The notes: generated from the letters alone by a model not told the origin. A stretch of DNA of 64,000 nucleotides from Aerococcus sanguinicola (GCF_001543145.1 NZ_CP014160.1:1240001-1304000), one strand, 5' to 3'; counted from the first letter of the stretch, positions 32,441 to 42,194 are shown. A program made the numbers and translations.

Positions 32441-33358
32441 ATGATTGCTGTAATAGGAAGTTTATCAACAGACTTTGTCGTGGAAACGGATATCTTGGCT
32501 GATCGTGGTGAAACGGTTACTGGGCGGGACTTCCACACGCTTTTTGGCGGTAAGGGGGCCAACCAGGCTATTGCCGCAGCGCGTTTAGGAGGGCAAGTCA
32601 CGATGTTTGGCTGCGTAGGAGATGATGTCTTCGGGGCAGAAATCCTAGCTAATCTCAAAAAAGAGGGAATAGACAGCCAGGCAGTGGAAATTATTTCCAA
32701 TCAGTCTTCGGGTTCGGCCCATATTACTGTTTACCAAGCAGATAATGCGATTATTTATATTCCTGGCGCCAACCAGGAAGTGACAGTGGCTTATCTCAAG
32801 CGCCACCAAGAGGCCCTTTTGGCTGAAGAGTTTTTTGTTATTCAAAATGAAATTCCTATCGAGAGTATCCAGTATTTGATTGACTTGGCCCAAAGCCATG
32901 GTAAGCAAGTGATTTATGACCCTGCTCCAGCGATTGCCCTGGATGAAAGCTATGTTGAAAAATGTAGTTACCTGACACCGAATGAATTCGAATTGAATAA
33001 CCTATGCCCCAATGCATCAATCGAAGAGGCGATTCAGCGCTATCCCGAGCGCCTATTAGTCACTCTGGGAAAAGATGGGGTGACCTATGCCCAGCAGGCT
33101 GACCGTGCGATTCAACATGTGCCGGCTTTTTCAGTCCAAGCGGTGGATACCACAGGAGCAGGAGACACCTTTACTGGAGCCTTTGCCTATGCCTTGAGCC
33201 AAGGTCTGCCCCTCAAAGAGGCGGTGGCTTTCGCTAATGGGGCCAGTGCCCTATCCGTTCAAAAGCTTGGGGCTCAAACGGGTATGCCGACCTGGGAAGA
33301 GCTGATAGCTAGTGAGTATTTCCAGGAAGACTGGTTGACTTATTTTGAAAAGAATTAA
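32441..33358 (+). CDS. rbsK: Ribokinase
   Basis: A PfkB-family sugar kinase of 305 residues that phosphorylates ribose at O5. The two signatures are intact: GGKGANQAIAAARLGG near residue 37 and DTTGAGDTFTGAFAYAL near 238 with the catalytic Asp. No ribose transporter is nearby, so the ribose may come from nucleoside breakdown. It is placed between the LCP gene and coaD with short gaps, so cotranscription is likely. Confidence 0.9.
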   Translation: MIAVIGSLSTDFVVETDILADRGETVTGRDFHTLFGGKGANQAIAAARLGGQVTMFGCVGDDVFGAEILANLKKEGIDSQAVEIISNQSSGSAHITVYQADNAIIYIPGANQEVTVAYLKRHQEALLAEEFFVIQNEIPIESIQYLIDLAQSHGKQVIYDPAPAIALDESYVEKCSYLTPNEFELNNLCPNASIEEAIQRYPERLLVTLGKDGVTYAQQADRAIQHVPAFSVQAVDTTGAGDTFTGAFAYALSQGLPLKEAVAFANGASALSVQKLGAQTGMPTWEELIASEYFQEDWLTYFEKN

Positions 33359-33367
33359 GGAGGATTT

Positions 33368-33862
33368 ATGAGCAAAAAAGCCTTGTATGCAGGAAGTTTT
33401 GATCCGATCACGCGGGGCCATCTCGATATTATCCAACGGGGCGCCCGGCTCTTTGACCAAGTCTATGTCGCGGTTGCCAGCAATACCTCTAAGCAAGCCT
33501 TTTTCAGTCCAGAAGAGAAGGTAGCCTTAGTTGAGGAAGTGACAGCTGACCTGGCTAATGTGCAAGTGCTGCAGTTTACAGAGGGTCTCACAGTTGACTT
33601 AGCCCGAGACGTGGGGGCTAGCGTCCTACTTCGTGGGATTCGTAATAATACAGATTTTGAGTATGAAATGAATATGGCTGAGATTAATAAGCTCCAAGCC
33701 CCTGATATTGAGACGGTGATTCTCTTATCTGATGCGGCATACCGTGCCTATTCATCAAGTATGATTAAGGAAGTGGCTAGCTTTGGCGGAGAAGTTGAGG
33801 CGGCGGTACCTAAAGTCGTTGCCCAAGCCATGTTTGCCAAATATAAGGACTTGAATGCATAA
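33368..33862 (+). CDS. coaD: Phosphopantetheine adenylyltransferase
   Basis: CoaD makes dephospho-CoA from 4'-phosphopantetheine and ATP, a late and essential step of coenzyme A synthesis. The 164-residue protein has the nucleotidyltransferase motif AGSFDPITRGHLDII with its HxGH-like element, LLRGIRNNTDFEYEMNMA, and YRAYSSSMIKEVA. AAGGAGG precedes the ATG. It ends before a strong terminator. Confidence 0.95.
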   Translation: MSKKALYAGSFDPITRGHLDIIQRGARLFDQVYVAVASNTSKQAFFSPEEKVALVEEVTADLANVQVLQFTEGLTVDLARDVGASVLLRGIRNNTDFEYEMNMAEINKLQAPDIETVILLSDAAYRAYSSSMIKEVASFGGEVEAAVPKVVAQAMFAKYKDLNA

Positions 33863-33904
33863 AAAGACTCCTGACCAGCAGCTGCTGGTTCGGGAGCCTT
33901 TTTC
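33861..33904. terminator. Bidirectional terminator
   Basis: GACTCCTGACCAGCAG pairs with CTGCTGGTTCGGGAGCC (one bulge), flanked by AAAAA and TTTTT. It serves coaD and the convergent EIIA gene. Confidence 0.85.
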
Positions 33905-33931
33905 ATTGGTGAGTTTTTAATCTTGACTGGC

Positions 33932-34453
33932 TTATCCAGCGCTAATTTGACCGACCACGTCATCATGCTTGACTTGGCCTTGGGCTGTGATAGTTAAGTC
34001 GTCAACATCTTGCATATTGGTACAAATGACAACAAAAGTGTCATCCTTACCAGCTTCGCGGATGGCTTCTAAGTCAACCTTGGTTAAGAGATCGCCTTGT
34101 GCAATCACTTGCCCTTCATGGACCTGGTGTTCGAAGGGTTTCCCCTCCAATTCAACCGTATCGAAACCTAAGTGGATAAGGAACTCGAGGCCAGATTCGG
34201 TAGTAATGCCCATACCGTGTTCAGTTGGGAAAATCGTCTTAATCTCACCATTAATAGGGGCATAGACTTCACCTTGGCTGGCCTTAAGCGCATAGCCGTC
34301 GCCAAGCATTTTCTCTTGGAACATAGGGTCACTGACATCCTCTAACTTGACCATTTCGCCATCGGAAATGGCATAGAGTTCTTGGATACTGTCATCATAG
34401 CTAGTTTCTTCTTGGCTTTCCTTATGCTTATTTCGTTTAAAGAAGTCAAACAT
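33932..34453 (-). CDS. PTS glucose-family EIIA protein
   Basis: This stand-alone EIIA domain of 173 residues passes phosphate from HPr to EIIB domains of the glucose/maltose class. The phosphorylated histidine is in GLEFLIHLGFDTVELEG, and the second conserved His is in FPTEHGMGITT. No EIIB/EIIC is attached, so it may serve the IICB transporter at 7340-9049, which has no EIIA of its own. The ATG at 34453 follows GGCGGAG; an earlier GTG at 34459 is less likely. Confidence 0.92.
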   Translation of the reverse strand: MFDFFKRNKHKESQEETSYDDSIQELYAISDGEMVKLEDVSDPMFQEKMLGDGYALKASQGEVYAPINGEIKTIFPTEHGMGITTESGLEFLIHLGFDTVELEGKPFEHQVHEGQVIAQGDLLTKVDLEAIREAGKDDTFVVICTNMQDVDDLTITAQGQVKHDDVVGQISAG

Positions 34454-34562
34454 CTGCACTCCGCCTTTCTATATCTAAATGTATTATAGCCCTTTCTGGG
34501 AGCGGTCTGCAACACCAAAGCGCCAAAGCATTAATTCTTAAACATCTCCTCAAGAATATGGC

Positions 34563-35198
34563 CTAGGCGTCAACGGGGACATCGACATAGACCTTATCTC
34601 CAAGTTCAAAATTGGCCTGGCCGCTGCTGAGATTGGTGATGGCTTCTTGGCAGGCTTCTACTTGGTCTTCGGCAACCCCGAGATGATAGCAAACATCTGC
34701 AAGATAGGTCGTATCCAGCAGCTGGTAGGGGCTATTTTCAATCCAATGTTCCATGGGCCCGGTGAGCGGGTAGTCCACTTTGACAGCGACTTCTTGTTGG
34801 ATCTGGCGTTCAACGATACCGATAGCTTGGAGGGCTTCACTCACCGCATGGCTATAGGCGCGGACAAGTCCCCCTGCTCCCAGTTTGGTGCCACCGAAAT
34901 AGCGGGTGACGATGACAATGATGTTTTTTAAGTCCATTTGTTTAAGAACTTCGAGCATAGGAACACCCGCTGTCCCGCTCGGTTCGCCGTCGTCCATGGC
35001 ACGTTGAATTTGATTGCGTTCGCCAATTTGGAAGGCAACGCAATTGTGGGTGGCCTTCCAATGTTTTTTATTAATTTCTTGGATGAAATCCTGGGCTTCT
35101 TCCTCGCTAAAGACCCGTTTGGCCTGGCAGATGAAGCGGGATTTTTTGATTTCAATTTCATGTTCTCCTGCTTGGCGTATGGTGCGATAAGCTAACAT
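34563..35198 (-). CDS. YigZ/IMPACT family protein
   Basis: The 211-residue protein has the N-terminal UPF0029/IMPACT domain (FICQAKRVFSEEEAQDFI, DDGEPSGTAGVPMLEVL, VTRYFGGTKLGAGGLVRAY) and the C-terminal DUF1949 domain. Bacterial members are common next to com and mur genes and may bind nucleic acid or ribosomes, but no reaction is established. GAGGTG six bases upstream supports the ATG at 35198. It is divergent from comFA. Confidence 0.88.
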   Translation of the reverse strand: MLAYRTIRQAGEHEIEIKKSRFICQAKRVFSEEEAQDFIQEINKKHWKATHNCVAFQIGERNQIQRAMDDGEPSGTAGVPMLEVLKQMDLKNIIVIVTRYFGGTKLGAGGLVRAYSHAVSEALQAIGIVERQIQQEVAVKVDYPLTGPMEHWIENSPYQLLDTTYLADVCYHLGVAEDQVEACQEAITNLSSGQANFELGDKVYVDVPVDA

Positions 35199-35353
35199 CG
35201 CCTTCACCTCATTTCTATACTTACTTTCATTTTACGCGAACGAGAGTCAAATTTCGACTTTTTTATCTTTTTAAGGAAAGTATCTTTACTTTTATAAAAG
35301 CATTTAGTGAATAAACGAGCTTTTGGTTTATATATGAGTAAGGAGGGAGAAAG

Positions 35354-36724
35354 ATGGAGGAACATTCAACTGACGCTTTGCGTGGTCGTTTGCTGACGGC
35401 GGAAGAAGTGGAGCTAGCCCCTGAGCAAATCGAAGGCTTGGAAGGGGTCCAGTGCCTAGAGGCGGTGTCTGGCCAGTATGGGCAGTTAAGCTGCCAACGC
35501 TGCCACAACCAGGACCAGGCGGCTTTTTACCGGAATCCTTGTTTCCAACGTGAAGACTGCTATTATTGCCTATCTTGCCTACAATTTGGCAAACTTTCTT
35601 CTTGTGATAGACTCTACCACCTTCCTCGCAAGCCGGCGGTTAAGCCTTCGGAAGCGGAAGTATGTCTAGCTTGGCAGGGGCAATTATCCAACCAGCAGGC
35701 AGAAGGCGCCCAAAAGATCCGGCAGAGCTTCGAAGAGGGGAAAGATTGTTTTATTTGGGCAGTAACTGGAGCAGGGAAAACGGAAATGTTATTTCCGGCC
35801 CTCCAAGTCGCCATGGCGGACGGCAAGCGTTTGGCCTTAGCCAGTCCACGTTTGGATGTCTGTAATGAGCTCTACCCCCGCTTACAAGCGGCCTTCCCCC
35901 AACTTGATATTGCGCTCTTGCACGGGCAATCCGACCAGTCTTTTCGTGACTGCCCGTTGACCATTTGTTCCACCCACCAGCTCATCCGTTTTCAAGCATA
36001 TTTTGATGGCATTATTATCGATGAAGTGGATGCTTTTCCTTTTGTCGATGATCAAACTTTACATTTTGCGGCTGAGCGTGCGCTAGTTGAAGGGGGCGTG
36101 CGGATTTTCTTATCGGCAACCCCTAGCCGGCGACAGGAAGCAGCGATTAAAAAACAAGAGGTGGCAGCTTTTATCCTACCTGCCCGCTACCACCGCAAGG
36201 CCTTGCCCGTTCCCCACTATGTATGGGTTGGTAATTGGCGGCAATCCCTGAGTCAGGCTAAATTGCCCCGCCGATTGGATCACTGGATAGGCAGTAAGCT
36301 AGAGGCCAAACGCCGCTTTTTGCTCTTTTTACCCCATATTCCTTTGATGCTAGCCTTGGAGGAGGTCTTACACCGTGTTTTTGACCAGGCCCGCCTAGCT
36401 AGTGTATCGGCTAAAGACCCTGAACGCACAGCCAAGGTCCAGGTCATGCGGGAGGAGGGCTATGATTTCTTACTCACGACGACGATTCTCGAAAGAGGGG
36501 TGACCTTCCCCAATATTGATGTAGCAGTTCTCGGTACGGAAGATCGGACTTTCACCCAGCAGGCCCTAGTTCAGATCAGTGGCCGGGTGGGACGGAAGGC
36601 GGACGCAGCGACAGGAGAGGTGGTCTTCTTCCACCAGGGAAAAACGCGGGCCAGCCAGGCAGCAATCAGGCAGATTAAAGACATGAACCGGCTTGCCCAT
36701 GAGAGGGGGCTGCTCGATGACTAG
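35354..36724 (+). CDS. comFA: ComFA, ATP-dependent DNA uptake helicase
   Basis: ComFA drives single-stranded DNA across the membrane during natural transformation. The 456-residue protein begins with a four-cysteine zinc-binding region (CQRCHNQ ... CYYCLSC), followed by a DEAD-box type ATPase: Walker A VTGAGKTEM, DEVDAF, FLSATPSR and the late GRVGRKADA. AAGGAGG lies before the ATG. It overlaps comFC by 8 bp. Its presence suggests the organism is, or was, competent. Confidence 0.94.
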   Translation: MEEHSTDALRGRLLTAEEVELAPEQIEGLEGVQCLEAVSGQYGQLSCQRCHNQDQAAFYRNPCFQREDCYYCLSCLQFGKLSSCDRLYHLPRKPAVKPSEAEVCLAWQGQLSNQQAEGAQKIRQSFEEGKDCFIWAVTGAGKTEMLFPALQVAMADGKRLALASPRLDVCNELYPRLQAAFPQLDIALLHGQSDQSFRDCPLTICSTHQLIRFQAYFDGIIIDEVDAFPFVDDQTLHFAAERALVEGGVRIFLSATPSRRQEAAIKKQEVAAFILPARYHRKALPVPHYVWVGNWRQSLSQAKLPRRLDHWIGSKLEAKRRFLLFLPHIPLMLALEEVLHRVFDQARLASVSAKDPERTAKVQVMREEGYDFLLTTTILERGVTFPNIDVAVLGTEDRTFTQQALVQISGRVGRKADAATGEVVFFHQGKTRASQAAIRQIKDMNRLAHERGLLDD

Positions 36725-37406
36725 GTGTCTCTTGTGCCAAGAAAGCATGCCGGCTCATTTCTCGCTCAAGGATTTTTTAGCTTTCCGCCCTATTACAGAA
36801 GCTAAGTTATGTACAGCTTGCTGGCAAAGCTTTGCTTGGATAAGTGGGCAAACCTGCCAGCAATGCGGCCGATCTCATGAAGACTCGGATACTGCTTATT
36901 GCAGGGACTGCCTGCGCTGGCAGGACCAAGGGTGGTACTTTAAAAACTGCGCCCTCTTGCATTACGACGCAGCCTTTAAGGCCTGGGTCCACCAATTCAA
37001 ACGCTTGGGGGATGTGCGATTGGCTGCTTCTTTTGAACAAGTCTTGCGTGACTTTCATCAAGGACAGCCGGAAGCTATCTGGCTACCTCTGCCATCGAGC
37101 GAGGCCAATTACCGTAAGCGGGGCTTCCACCAAACCGAATGCATCCTAGAAGCAGTCGGCCTTCCCTATGACCAAGCTTTCTTACCCAGCCAGCCCAAGG
37201 AAGGGAAGCAAGCACTCAAGGGCCGACGCGAGCGCCTGCAAGCGGACCGCGGAATCCGTTTAGCCCCAACTTTTTCTTATCCCAAAGACCAGGCCTTTAT
37301 TCTTTTCGATGATGTCTATACCACGGGAGCCACCATGTTTGCCTGCTACCAGGCGCTCGACCAGGCGGGTTATCAGAATTTATCCGGCTTTACTTTGGCA
37401 CGATAG
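36717..37406 (+). CDS. comFC: ComFC, phosphoribosyltransferase-like competence protein
   Basis: The 229-residue protein has an N-terminal cysteine cluster (CLLCQ, CTACWQ, CQQCG, CRDC) and a C-terminal PRTase-like domain with the PRPP-binding motif FILFDDVYTTGATM. It works with ComFA in transformation. The ATG at 36717 has AGGGGG at the right distance; an in-frame ATG at 36693 inside comFA does not. Confidence 0.93.
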   Translation: MTRCLLCQESMPAHFSLKDFLAFRPITEAKLCTACWQSFAWISGQTCQQCGRSHEDSDTAYCRDCLRWQDQGWYFKNCALLHYDAAFKAWVHQFKRLGDVRLAASFEQVLRDFHQGQPEAIWLPLPSSEANYRKRGFHQTECILEAVGLPYDQAFLPSQPKEGKQALKGRRERLQADRGIRLAPTFSYPKDQAFILFDDVYTTGATMFACYQALDQAGYQNLSGFTLAR

Positions 37407-37438
37407 ATTGAACAAATTAAATTTCTAAGGCCTTTTCA

Positions 37439-37467
37439 TTGAAAAAGAAAGCGTTATTTTTTATAAT
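37439..37467 (+). promoter_or_regulatory. Promoter of hpf
   Basis: TTGAAA (37439-37444) and TATAAT (37462-37467) have 17 bases between them, a near-consensus sigma-A promoter. Confidence 0.75.
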
Positions 37468-37532
37468 AAGATTAGAATCAAGAAAGCGAATGAGCTTTCG
37501 CCAGGAAACTGGTTAGAAAGGAATGAGTATTT

Positions 37533-38090
37533 ATGTTTACTTATAATGTTAGGGGAGAAAATATTGAAATCACTCCGGCTATCCGTCAATATGCGGAAGA
37601 TAAGATTAGTAAGCTAGAGAAATATTTCGATAATGATCCAGAGGCAACAGTATACGTGAATGCTAAGGTTTATCAAAACCATGATGCGAAAGCAGAAGTT
37701 ACCATTCCTCTCCCACGATTGACGCTCCGTGCAGAAGTTACTTCACAAGACCTCTACGGGAGCATCGATTTAGTGGTAGATAAACTAGAGCGCCAAGTTC
37801 ACAAGTATAAAACACGGATGAACCGCCGCTCTCGGGAAAAAGGACTCGGTGAAATTGCTGCTGATGAGCAGAAAGCTGGGGGCGACGATCATGGGATTGA
37901 AATCGTTCGTCAAAAAACTTTCTCAGTTAAACCGATGTCAGCAGAAGAAGCTGTTCTCCAAATGGACTTACTCGGCCACAACTTCTTCATCTTTGAAAAT
38001 GCAGAGACCGAAAGCTTTGCCTTAGTTTATAAACGTCATGATGGCAAATATGGTTTAATTGATATTGAAGAGGAATTTACTAAAGATTAA
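37533..38090 (+). CDS. hpf: Ribosome hibernation promoting factor, long form
   Basis: The 185-residue long form joins an N-terminal RaiA-like domain (FTYNVRGENIEITPAIRQYAEDKI, which blocks the decoding centre) to a C-terminal dimerisation domain (FSVKPMSAEEAVLQMDLLGHNFFIFENAET) by a variable linker. The long form pairs 70S ribosomes into 100S particles in stationary phase. GAAAGG lies ahead of the ATG. It follows comFC, a common order in Firmicutes. Confidence 0.94.
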   Translation: MFTYNVRGENIEITPAIRQYAEDKISKLEKYFDNDPEATVYVNAKVYQNHDAKAEVTIPLPRLTLRAEVTSQDLYGSIDLVVDKLERQVHKYKTRMNRRSREKGLGEIAADEQKAGGDDHGIEIVRQKTFSVKPMSAEEAVLQMDLLGHNFFIFENAETESFALVYKRHDGKYGLIDIEEEFTKD

Positions 38091-38119
38091 GCTCAGCCTG
38101 ATAAAATTTATCTGTCTTA

Positions 38120-38148
38120 AAGAGTCAGCTTAAAGCTGGCTCTTTTTG
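38120..38148 (+). terminator. Terminator of hpf
   Basis: AGAGTCAGCT pairs with AGCTGGCTCT (38121-38142), followed by TTTTT. Confidence 0.8.
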
Positions 38149-38261
38149 TATGCATTTGAAAATGTTTAGAAAGAGGATTCAACTTGTGCTTGTTAGAAAT
38201 TTCTTTATAATTAGAATTGAAGGTTTTTAGCTAATTATATAGATAGAAAGTGTGGGATATA

Positions 38262-39381
38262 ATGGAATTGTACGAAATTCGTCATTTGCTCGATGGGGAC
38301 CGCGATCAATTGGAAAGCTTCAGGGGGTCTCTTTGACTTAGACAGTTTGGAAGAGACGATTGCTGAAAACGAAGCGAAAATGCTGGATCCATCCTTTTGG
38401 GACGATTCGGACAAGGCGCAGGAATTGATTCAAGCCAATAACCAGGCGAAGTCTGTTTATCAAACCTTCCATGACTTGGAGGAAGAGTACGAGGAGCTTG
38501 AGACGCTCTATGAATTGGTCAGTGAGGAACCTGATGATCCCGATCTTGGGACAGAATTGCAGGATAAGATGCAAGCTTTCACCCAAGCAATGGTTAAGTA
38601 TGAACGAAACATGCTGCTAAGCGGCGAGTATGATAAGCTTTCAGCGATCGTTGAAGTTCATCCGGGAGCCGGGGGAACGGAATCCCAAGATTGGGCAAGT
38701 ATGTTGACCCGGATGTACGAACGTTGGGCGAGCCAACATGGTTATAAGATTAATTACTTAGACTATCAATCTGGGGATGAAGCAGGCATTAAGACGGTTT
38801 CGATGGAAATTCTCGGCCACAATGCATATGGTCTCTTGAAGTCTGAACATGGGATACATCGTTTGGTAAGAATTTCACCCTTTGATTCCAATAGTCGCCG
38901 GCATACCTCCTTTGCCTCAGTAGAGGTGATGCCAGAGATTGACCAACAGACAGAGATTGAGATTAATCCTGATGATATTGAAATGGACGTTTTTCGTGCG
39001 TCAGGGGCTGGGGGCCAGCATGTTAACAAGACATCATCAGCTGTCCGCCTCAAGCACTTGCCCACGGGAATTGTTGTTGCCTCCCAAGACCAGCGTTCCC
39101 AGTTCCAGAACCGGGAAGTCGCCATGCGGATGCTCCAAGCTAAATTGGCTCGGATTCTAGAGGAAGAAAATGCTAAGGAGTTGGATGAAATTCGCGGTGA
39201 GAAATCTCAGATTGCCTGGGGCTCTCAGATCCGGTCTTATGTTTTCCATCCTTACAACATGGTCAAGGACCACCGAACGAATTGCGAAACAGGCGATGTC
39301 GATGGGGTGATGGATGGTGAGATTGATCTCTTTATTGATGCCTATCTTAAGGCTCAGTTGAATAATGAAGTTGAGAATTAA
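38262..39381 (+). CDS. prfB: Peptide chain release factor 2, with programmed +1 frameshift
   Basis: RF2 ends translation at UGA and UAA. The zero frame starts at ATG 38262 and runs 24 codons to CTT TGA C at 38331-38337. An AGGGGG site (38322-38327) stands just upstream, and a +1 shift at the TGA (skipping 38334) joins it to the main frame, giving about 372 residues. This is the classic RF2 autoregulation: low RF2 favours the shift. The GGQ motif lies in SGAGGQHVNKTSSAVRL, and a tripeptide-type anticodon region is upstream. secA, often found between hpf and prfB, is not here. Confidence 0.96.
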
Positions 39382-39407
39382 GTCGTGATGAAGATGGGGT
39401 GTAAGGA

Positions 39408-40184
39408 ATGAAAAAGGTACTAATTGTTGATGATGAAGCGTCAATCCGTAAGTTATTGCAATTCAACTTGGAAAAGGAAGGCTATGACGTGACGACGGCG
39501 GAAGATGGTAACCGGGGTTACGAATTAGGGAAAAGCAATGAATTTGACCTGATCATCCTGGATATTATGTTGCCAGGTATTGATGGGATGGAAATTTGTC
39601 GCCGTCTCCGACAAAAAAATATCGAAACAGCCATCCTCATGTTAACAGCTAAGGACCAAGAGTTGGAGAAGATTATCGGACTTGAACTAGGGGCGGATGA
39701 CTATATGACGAAGCCTTTCAGTCCGCGTGAAGTCCTGGCACGGATGAAGGCGATCCTGCGCCGGTCCACTCGGCAGTCGGAAGAAAAAGCCAAGTCCCAA
39801 GCAGAGGCTGACTCCCTGCGCCAGCATGTGGCTGAAAATTCCTACCCAGTTCCAGCAGATGACTTAGAGGAAGATGAGTTAGTTAAGGTGGGAGATATTA
39901 TCATCAATACGGGAGACTTTTCCGTTAGCGTGCGGGGCGAGCTTGTTGATATGACACCTAAAGAATTTGACTTGCTTTACTATATGTCCAAACGGGTGAA
40001 CCGGACCCTATCGCGGGAACAATTGCTACAGAAAATATGGGATTTTGACTATCCAGTGGAAACGCGTATTGTGGATGTTCATATTAGCCATTTGCGGGAA
40101 AAAATCGAAGAAGATACTAAGAAACCTCAATATATTAAGACGGTTCGGGGCTTCGGCTATAAGTTTGAGGTTCCTAAGCCATGA
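39408..40184 (+). CDS. phoP: PhoP-type response regulator
   Basis: This OmpR-family regulator has a receiver domain (residues 1-118, phosphoacceptor Asp in LIILDIMLPG, LTAKDQE, and the K in YMTKPFS) and a C-terminal winged helix (LVDMTPKEFDLLYYM to YIKTVRGFGYKF). The linker between them (about 122-160) is long, charged and alanine/glutamate-rich. It overlaps the sensor kinase by 4 bp, and the pair lies directly before pstSCAB, whose promoter carries a Pho box. It is therefore the likely phosphate regulator. Confidence 0.9.
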   Translation: MKKVLIVDDEASIRKLLQFNLEKEGYDVTTAEDGNRGYELGKSNEFDLIILDIMLPGIDGMEICRRLRQKNIETAILMLTAKDQELEKIIGLELGADDYMTKPFSPREVLARMKAILRRSTRQSEEKAKSQAEADSLRQHVAENSYPVPADDLEEDELVKVGDIIINTGDFSVSVRGELVDMTPKEFDLLYYMSKRVNRTLSREQLLQKIWDFDYPVETRIVDVHISHLREKIEEDTKKPQYIKTVRGFGYKFEVPKP

Positions 40185-42019
40185 AGCGGCTCACAGCACG
40201 TTTAACGGGTCTTTTTGCCCTACTTTTTATTCTTTATAGTTTTCTTTTTGCCTATAATGCCAACTTAGTGGTGGAACACGTTGTAGGTGAGGAAACACAG
40301 GAACAGATGACAGAGACAGCCGCTACTTTGCGCAAGTCCTTTATGTCCTTAAATGAAGAAAATATTCAAAATCGTGACCGCAAATGGGTGGGAATGATTA
40401 ATAACTTGATTGGTGTTCTCAACCCAGCTGAGCGGATCATTATTTACGATATGGACAAGCGGGAATTAATTGCTATGGGGAACGCGGACTTGCCTGCTGC
40501 ACCTCGAGAAAGTCAAGCTTTTGACAGGGCCTGGGCCAATACGACAGATTTTAAGACCCATGATAACAATTCGGAAGATAATACAATCTATCAGTATACG
40601 GAATTTATGCGCAATAGTAAGGGAGATCCCATTGCCTATATTCAAATTATCCGGGCGGTGTCCGATCTTTCTGCTGCCCAGTCACGCTTGATGGGGATTG
40701 CATTTATCTGTTCGATACTGGCTATGGCTGTCTTATTAGCCTTGCTCTATTATTATTTCAAACGTTTGTCAAATCCTGTCCAGGCTATTACCCGGATTGT
40801 CGATGACCTTTCTCATAATGATTATCAGAGTCGCTATGAAAGTAAGGGGATCGAGGAGTTCGATGAAATCGGTCGCAATATTAACGGGCTTGCAGAGAAT
40901 TTAGAACGGCAGCAGGGGCAGATTCTAACCCAACAGAAACGATTAAACCAGCTGATTGACTATCTGATTGTTGGGGTCCTCCTCATTGATGACCAGCAGC
41001 GTATCCAGGTAAGTAACTCAGCCTTCTTTACGATACTAGGTATTGAGACGGATGATATTTGGGGCAAGCGCTATGATAATGTGCTCCATGGTTACCGGCT
41101 CAAACAGATGATTGAGAATTGTTTTCAAGACAAGAGTAATTACAACGATGAGGTTTACTTATACTATCCCAAAGAAGTTATCTTAGATGTGAATGTGATT
41201 TATATCGAGGAATCGCCGGCGGGTCCTGATACGGGCAGCCAGGTGATTGTTCTGATTTATGATATCACTGAAATAAGACGCTTAGAGAAGGTTCGAACAG
41301 ATTTCATTTCCAATGCCTCCCACGAGTTGAAGACGCCGATTACCTCGATCCAAGGCTTTGCTGAAACTCTCTTAGATGGGGCCTTGGAAGATCCTGACTT
41401 GGCCCAGGAATTTGTCGGCATCATAGCCTCTGAGAGTAATCGTTTAACCTCCTTGATTTCAGATATTTTGGACTTGTCTAAGATTGAACAGGATCAGATC
41501 GGCCATAAGGTAGAAAGTATTGACCTGGAAGTTCTGGCTAACGGCGCTTTGGTGAAAGCGGAAGAATTAGCCTTGCGGAAAGGAATCTCACTGCATACGG
41601 TGAATCTCCACGAGGAACCGATTATTTTCAATAGTGAAGCTGGCCGGATCGATCAAATATTAACGAATCTCGTGAACAATGGGATCAAGTACACTAATCC
41701 GGGTGGCGATGTCTGGATTATCTTAGACCTGATGGAAGCAGAGGGTTACGTTCATATTAGCGTCAAGGATAATGGTGTCGGGATTCCCCGTGAAGACTTG
41801 CCCCGTATTTTTGAACGCTTTTACCGGGTGAGCAAGGACCGGTCAACCAATTCAGGAGGGACAGGTCTCGGTTTATCTATTGTTCGTAACTTGGTCAATA
41901 GCATGAACGGGAAGATCCATGTAGAGAGTCAATATGGCCAGGGCTCTTGTTTCAATGTCTATCTGCCTATGCTCGATTTGGAAGATAATGATGACGGAAT
42001 TGAGATTTTAGAAGAATAG
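40181..42019 (+). CDS. phoR: PhoR-type sensor histidine kinase
   Basis: The 612-residue membrane kinase has an N-terminal span, an extracellular sensing region of about 130 residues, a second span (GIAFICSILAMAVLLALLYYY), HAMP, a PAS domain, HisKA with the phosphorylated His in FISNASHELKTPITS, and HATPase (NLVNNGIKYTNPGG, DNGVGIP, GGTGLGLSIV). It would phosphorylate the neighbouring PhoP on phosphate limitation. It resembles WalK/PhoR kinases, and the position before pst genes decides for PhoR. Confidence 0.9.
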   Translation: MKRLTARLTGLFALLFILYSFLFAYNANLVVEHVVGEETQEQMTETAATLRKSFMSLNEENIQNRDRKWVGMINNLIGVLNPAERIIIYDMDKRELIAMGNADLPAAPRESQAFDRAWANTTDFKTHDNNSEDNTIYQYTEFMRNSKGDPIAYIQIIRAVSDLSAAQSRLMGIAFICSILAMAVLLALLYYYFKRLSNPVQAITRIVDDLSHNDYQSRYESKGIEEFDEIGRNINGLAENLERQQGQILTQQKRLNQLIDYLIVGVLLIDDQQRIQVSNSAFFTILGIETDDIWGKRYDNVLHGYRLKQMIENCFQDKSNYNDEVYLYYPKEVILDVNVIYIEESPAGPDTGSQVIVLIYDITEIRRLEKVRTDFISNASHELKTPITSIQGFAETLLDGALEDPDLAQEFVGIIASESNRLTSLISDILDLSKIEQDQIGHKVESIDLEVLANGALVKAEELALRKGISLHTVNLHEEPIIFNSEAGRIDQILTNLVNNGIKYTNPGGDVWIILDLMEAEGYVHISVKDNGVGIPREDLPRIFERFYRVSKDRSTNSGGTGLGLSIVRNLVNSMNGKIHVESQYGQGSCFNVYLPMLDLEDNDDGIEILEE

Positions 42020-42046
42020 TTTTTTTAATTTTAAGTTATAACAAAC

Positions 42047-42074
42047 TTTACATAAAATTTACAAAACTTTAACA
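42047..42074 (+). promoter_or_regulatory. Pho box before pstS
   Basis: TTTACA (42047), TTTACA (42058) and TTAACA (42069) are direct repeats at an 11-bp period with 5-bp gaps, the PhoP-binding pattern known from Bacillus. They lie 37 bp upstream of the likely -35 box. Confidence 0.75.
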
Positions 42075-42110
42075 TTACTCGCTGATTTTTAGCCCAAACT
42101 ATACAAGAAA

Positions 42111-42140
42111 TTTACAATTAACGTGTATGATTAATATATA
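42111..42140 (+). promoter_or_regulatory. Promoter of the pst operon
   Basis: TTTACA (42111-42116) and TATATA (42135-42140) are 18 bases apart. The weak -10 region fits an activator-dependent promoter. Confidence 0.5.
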
Positions 42141-42194
42141 GCAAAAAATATTAATCCAAATGAACTCCAAGAGTTTAGGAAGGACGGTTAATTC

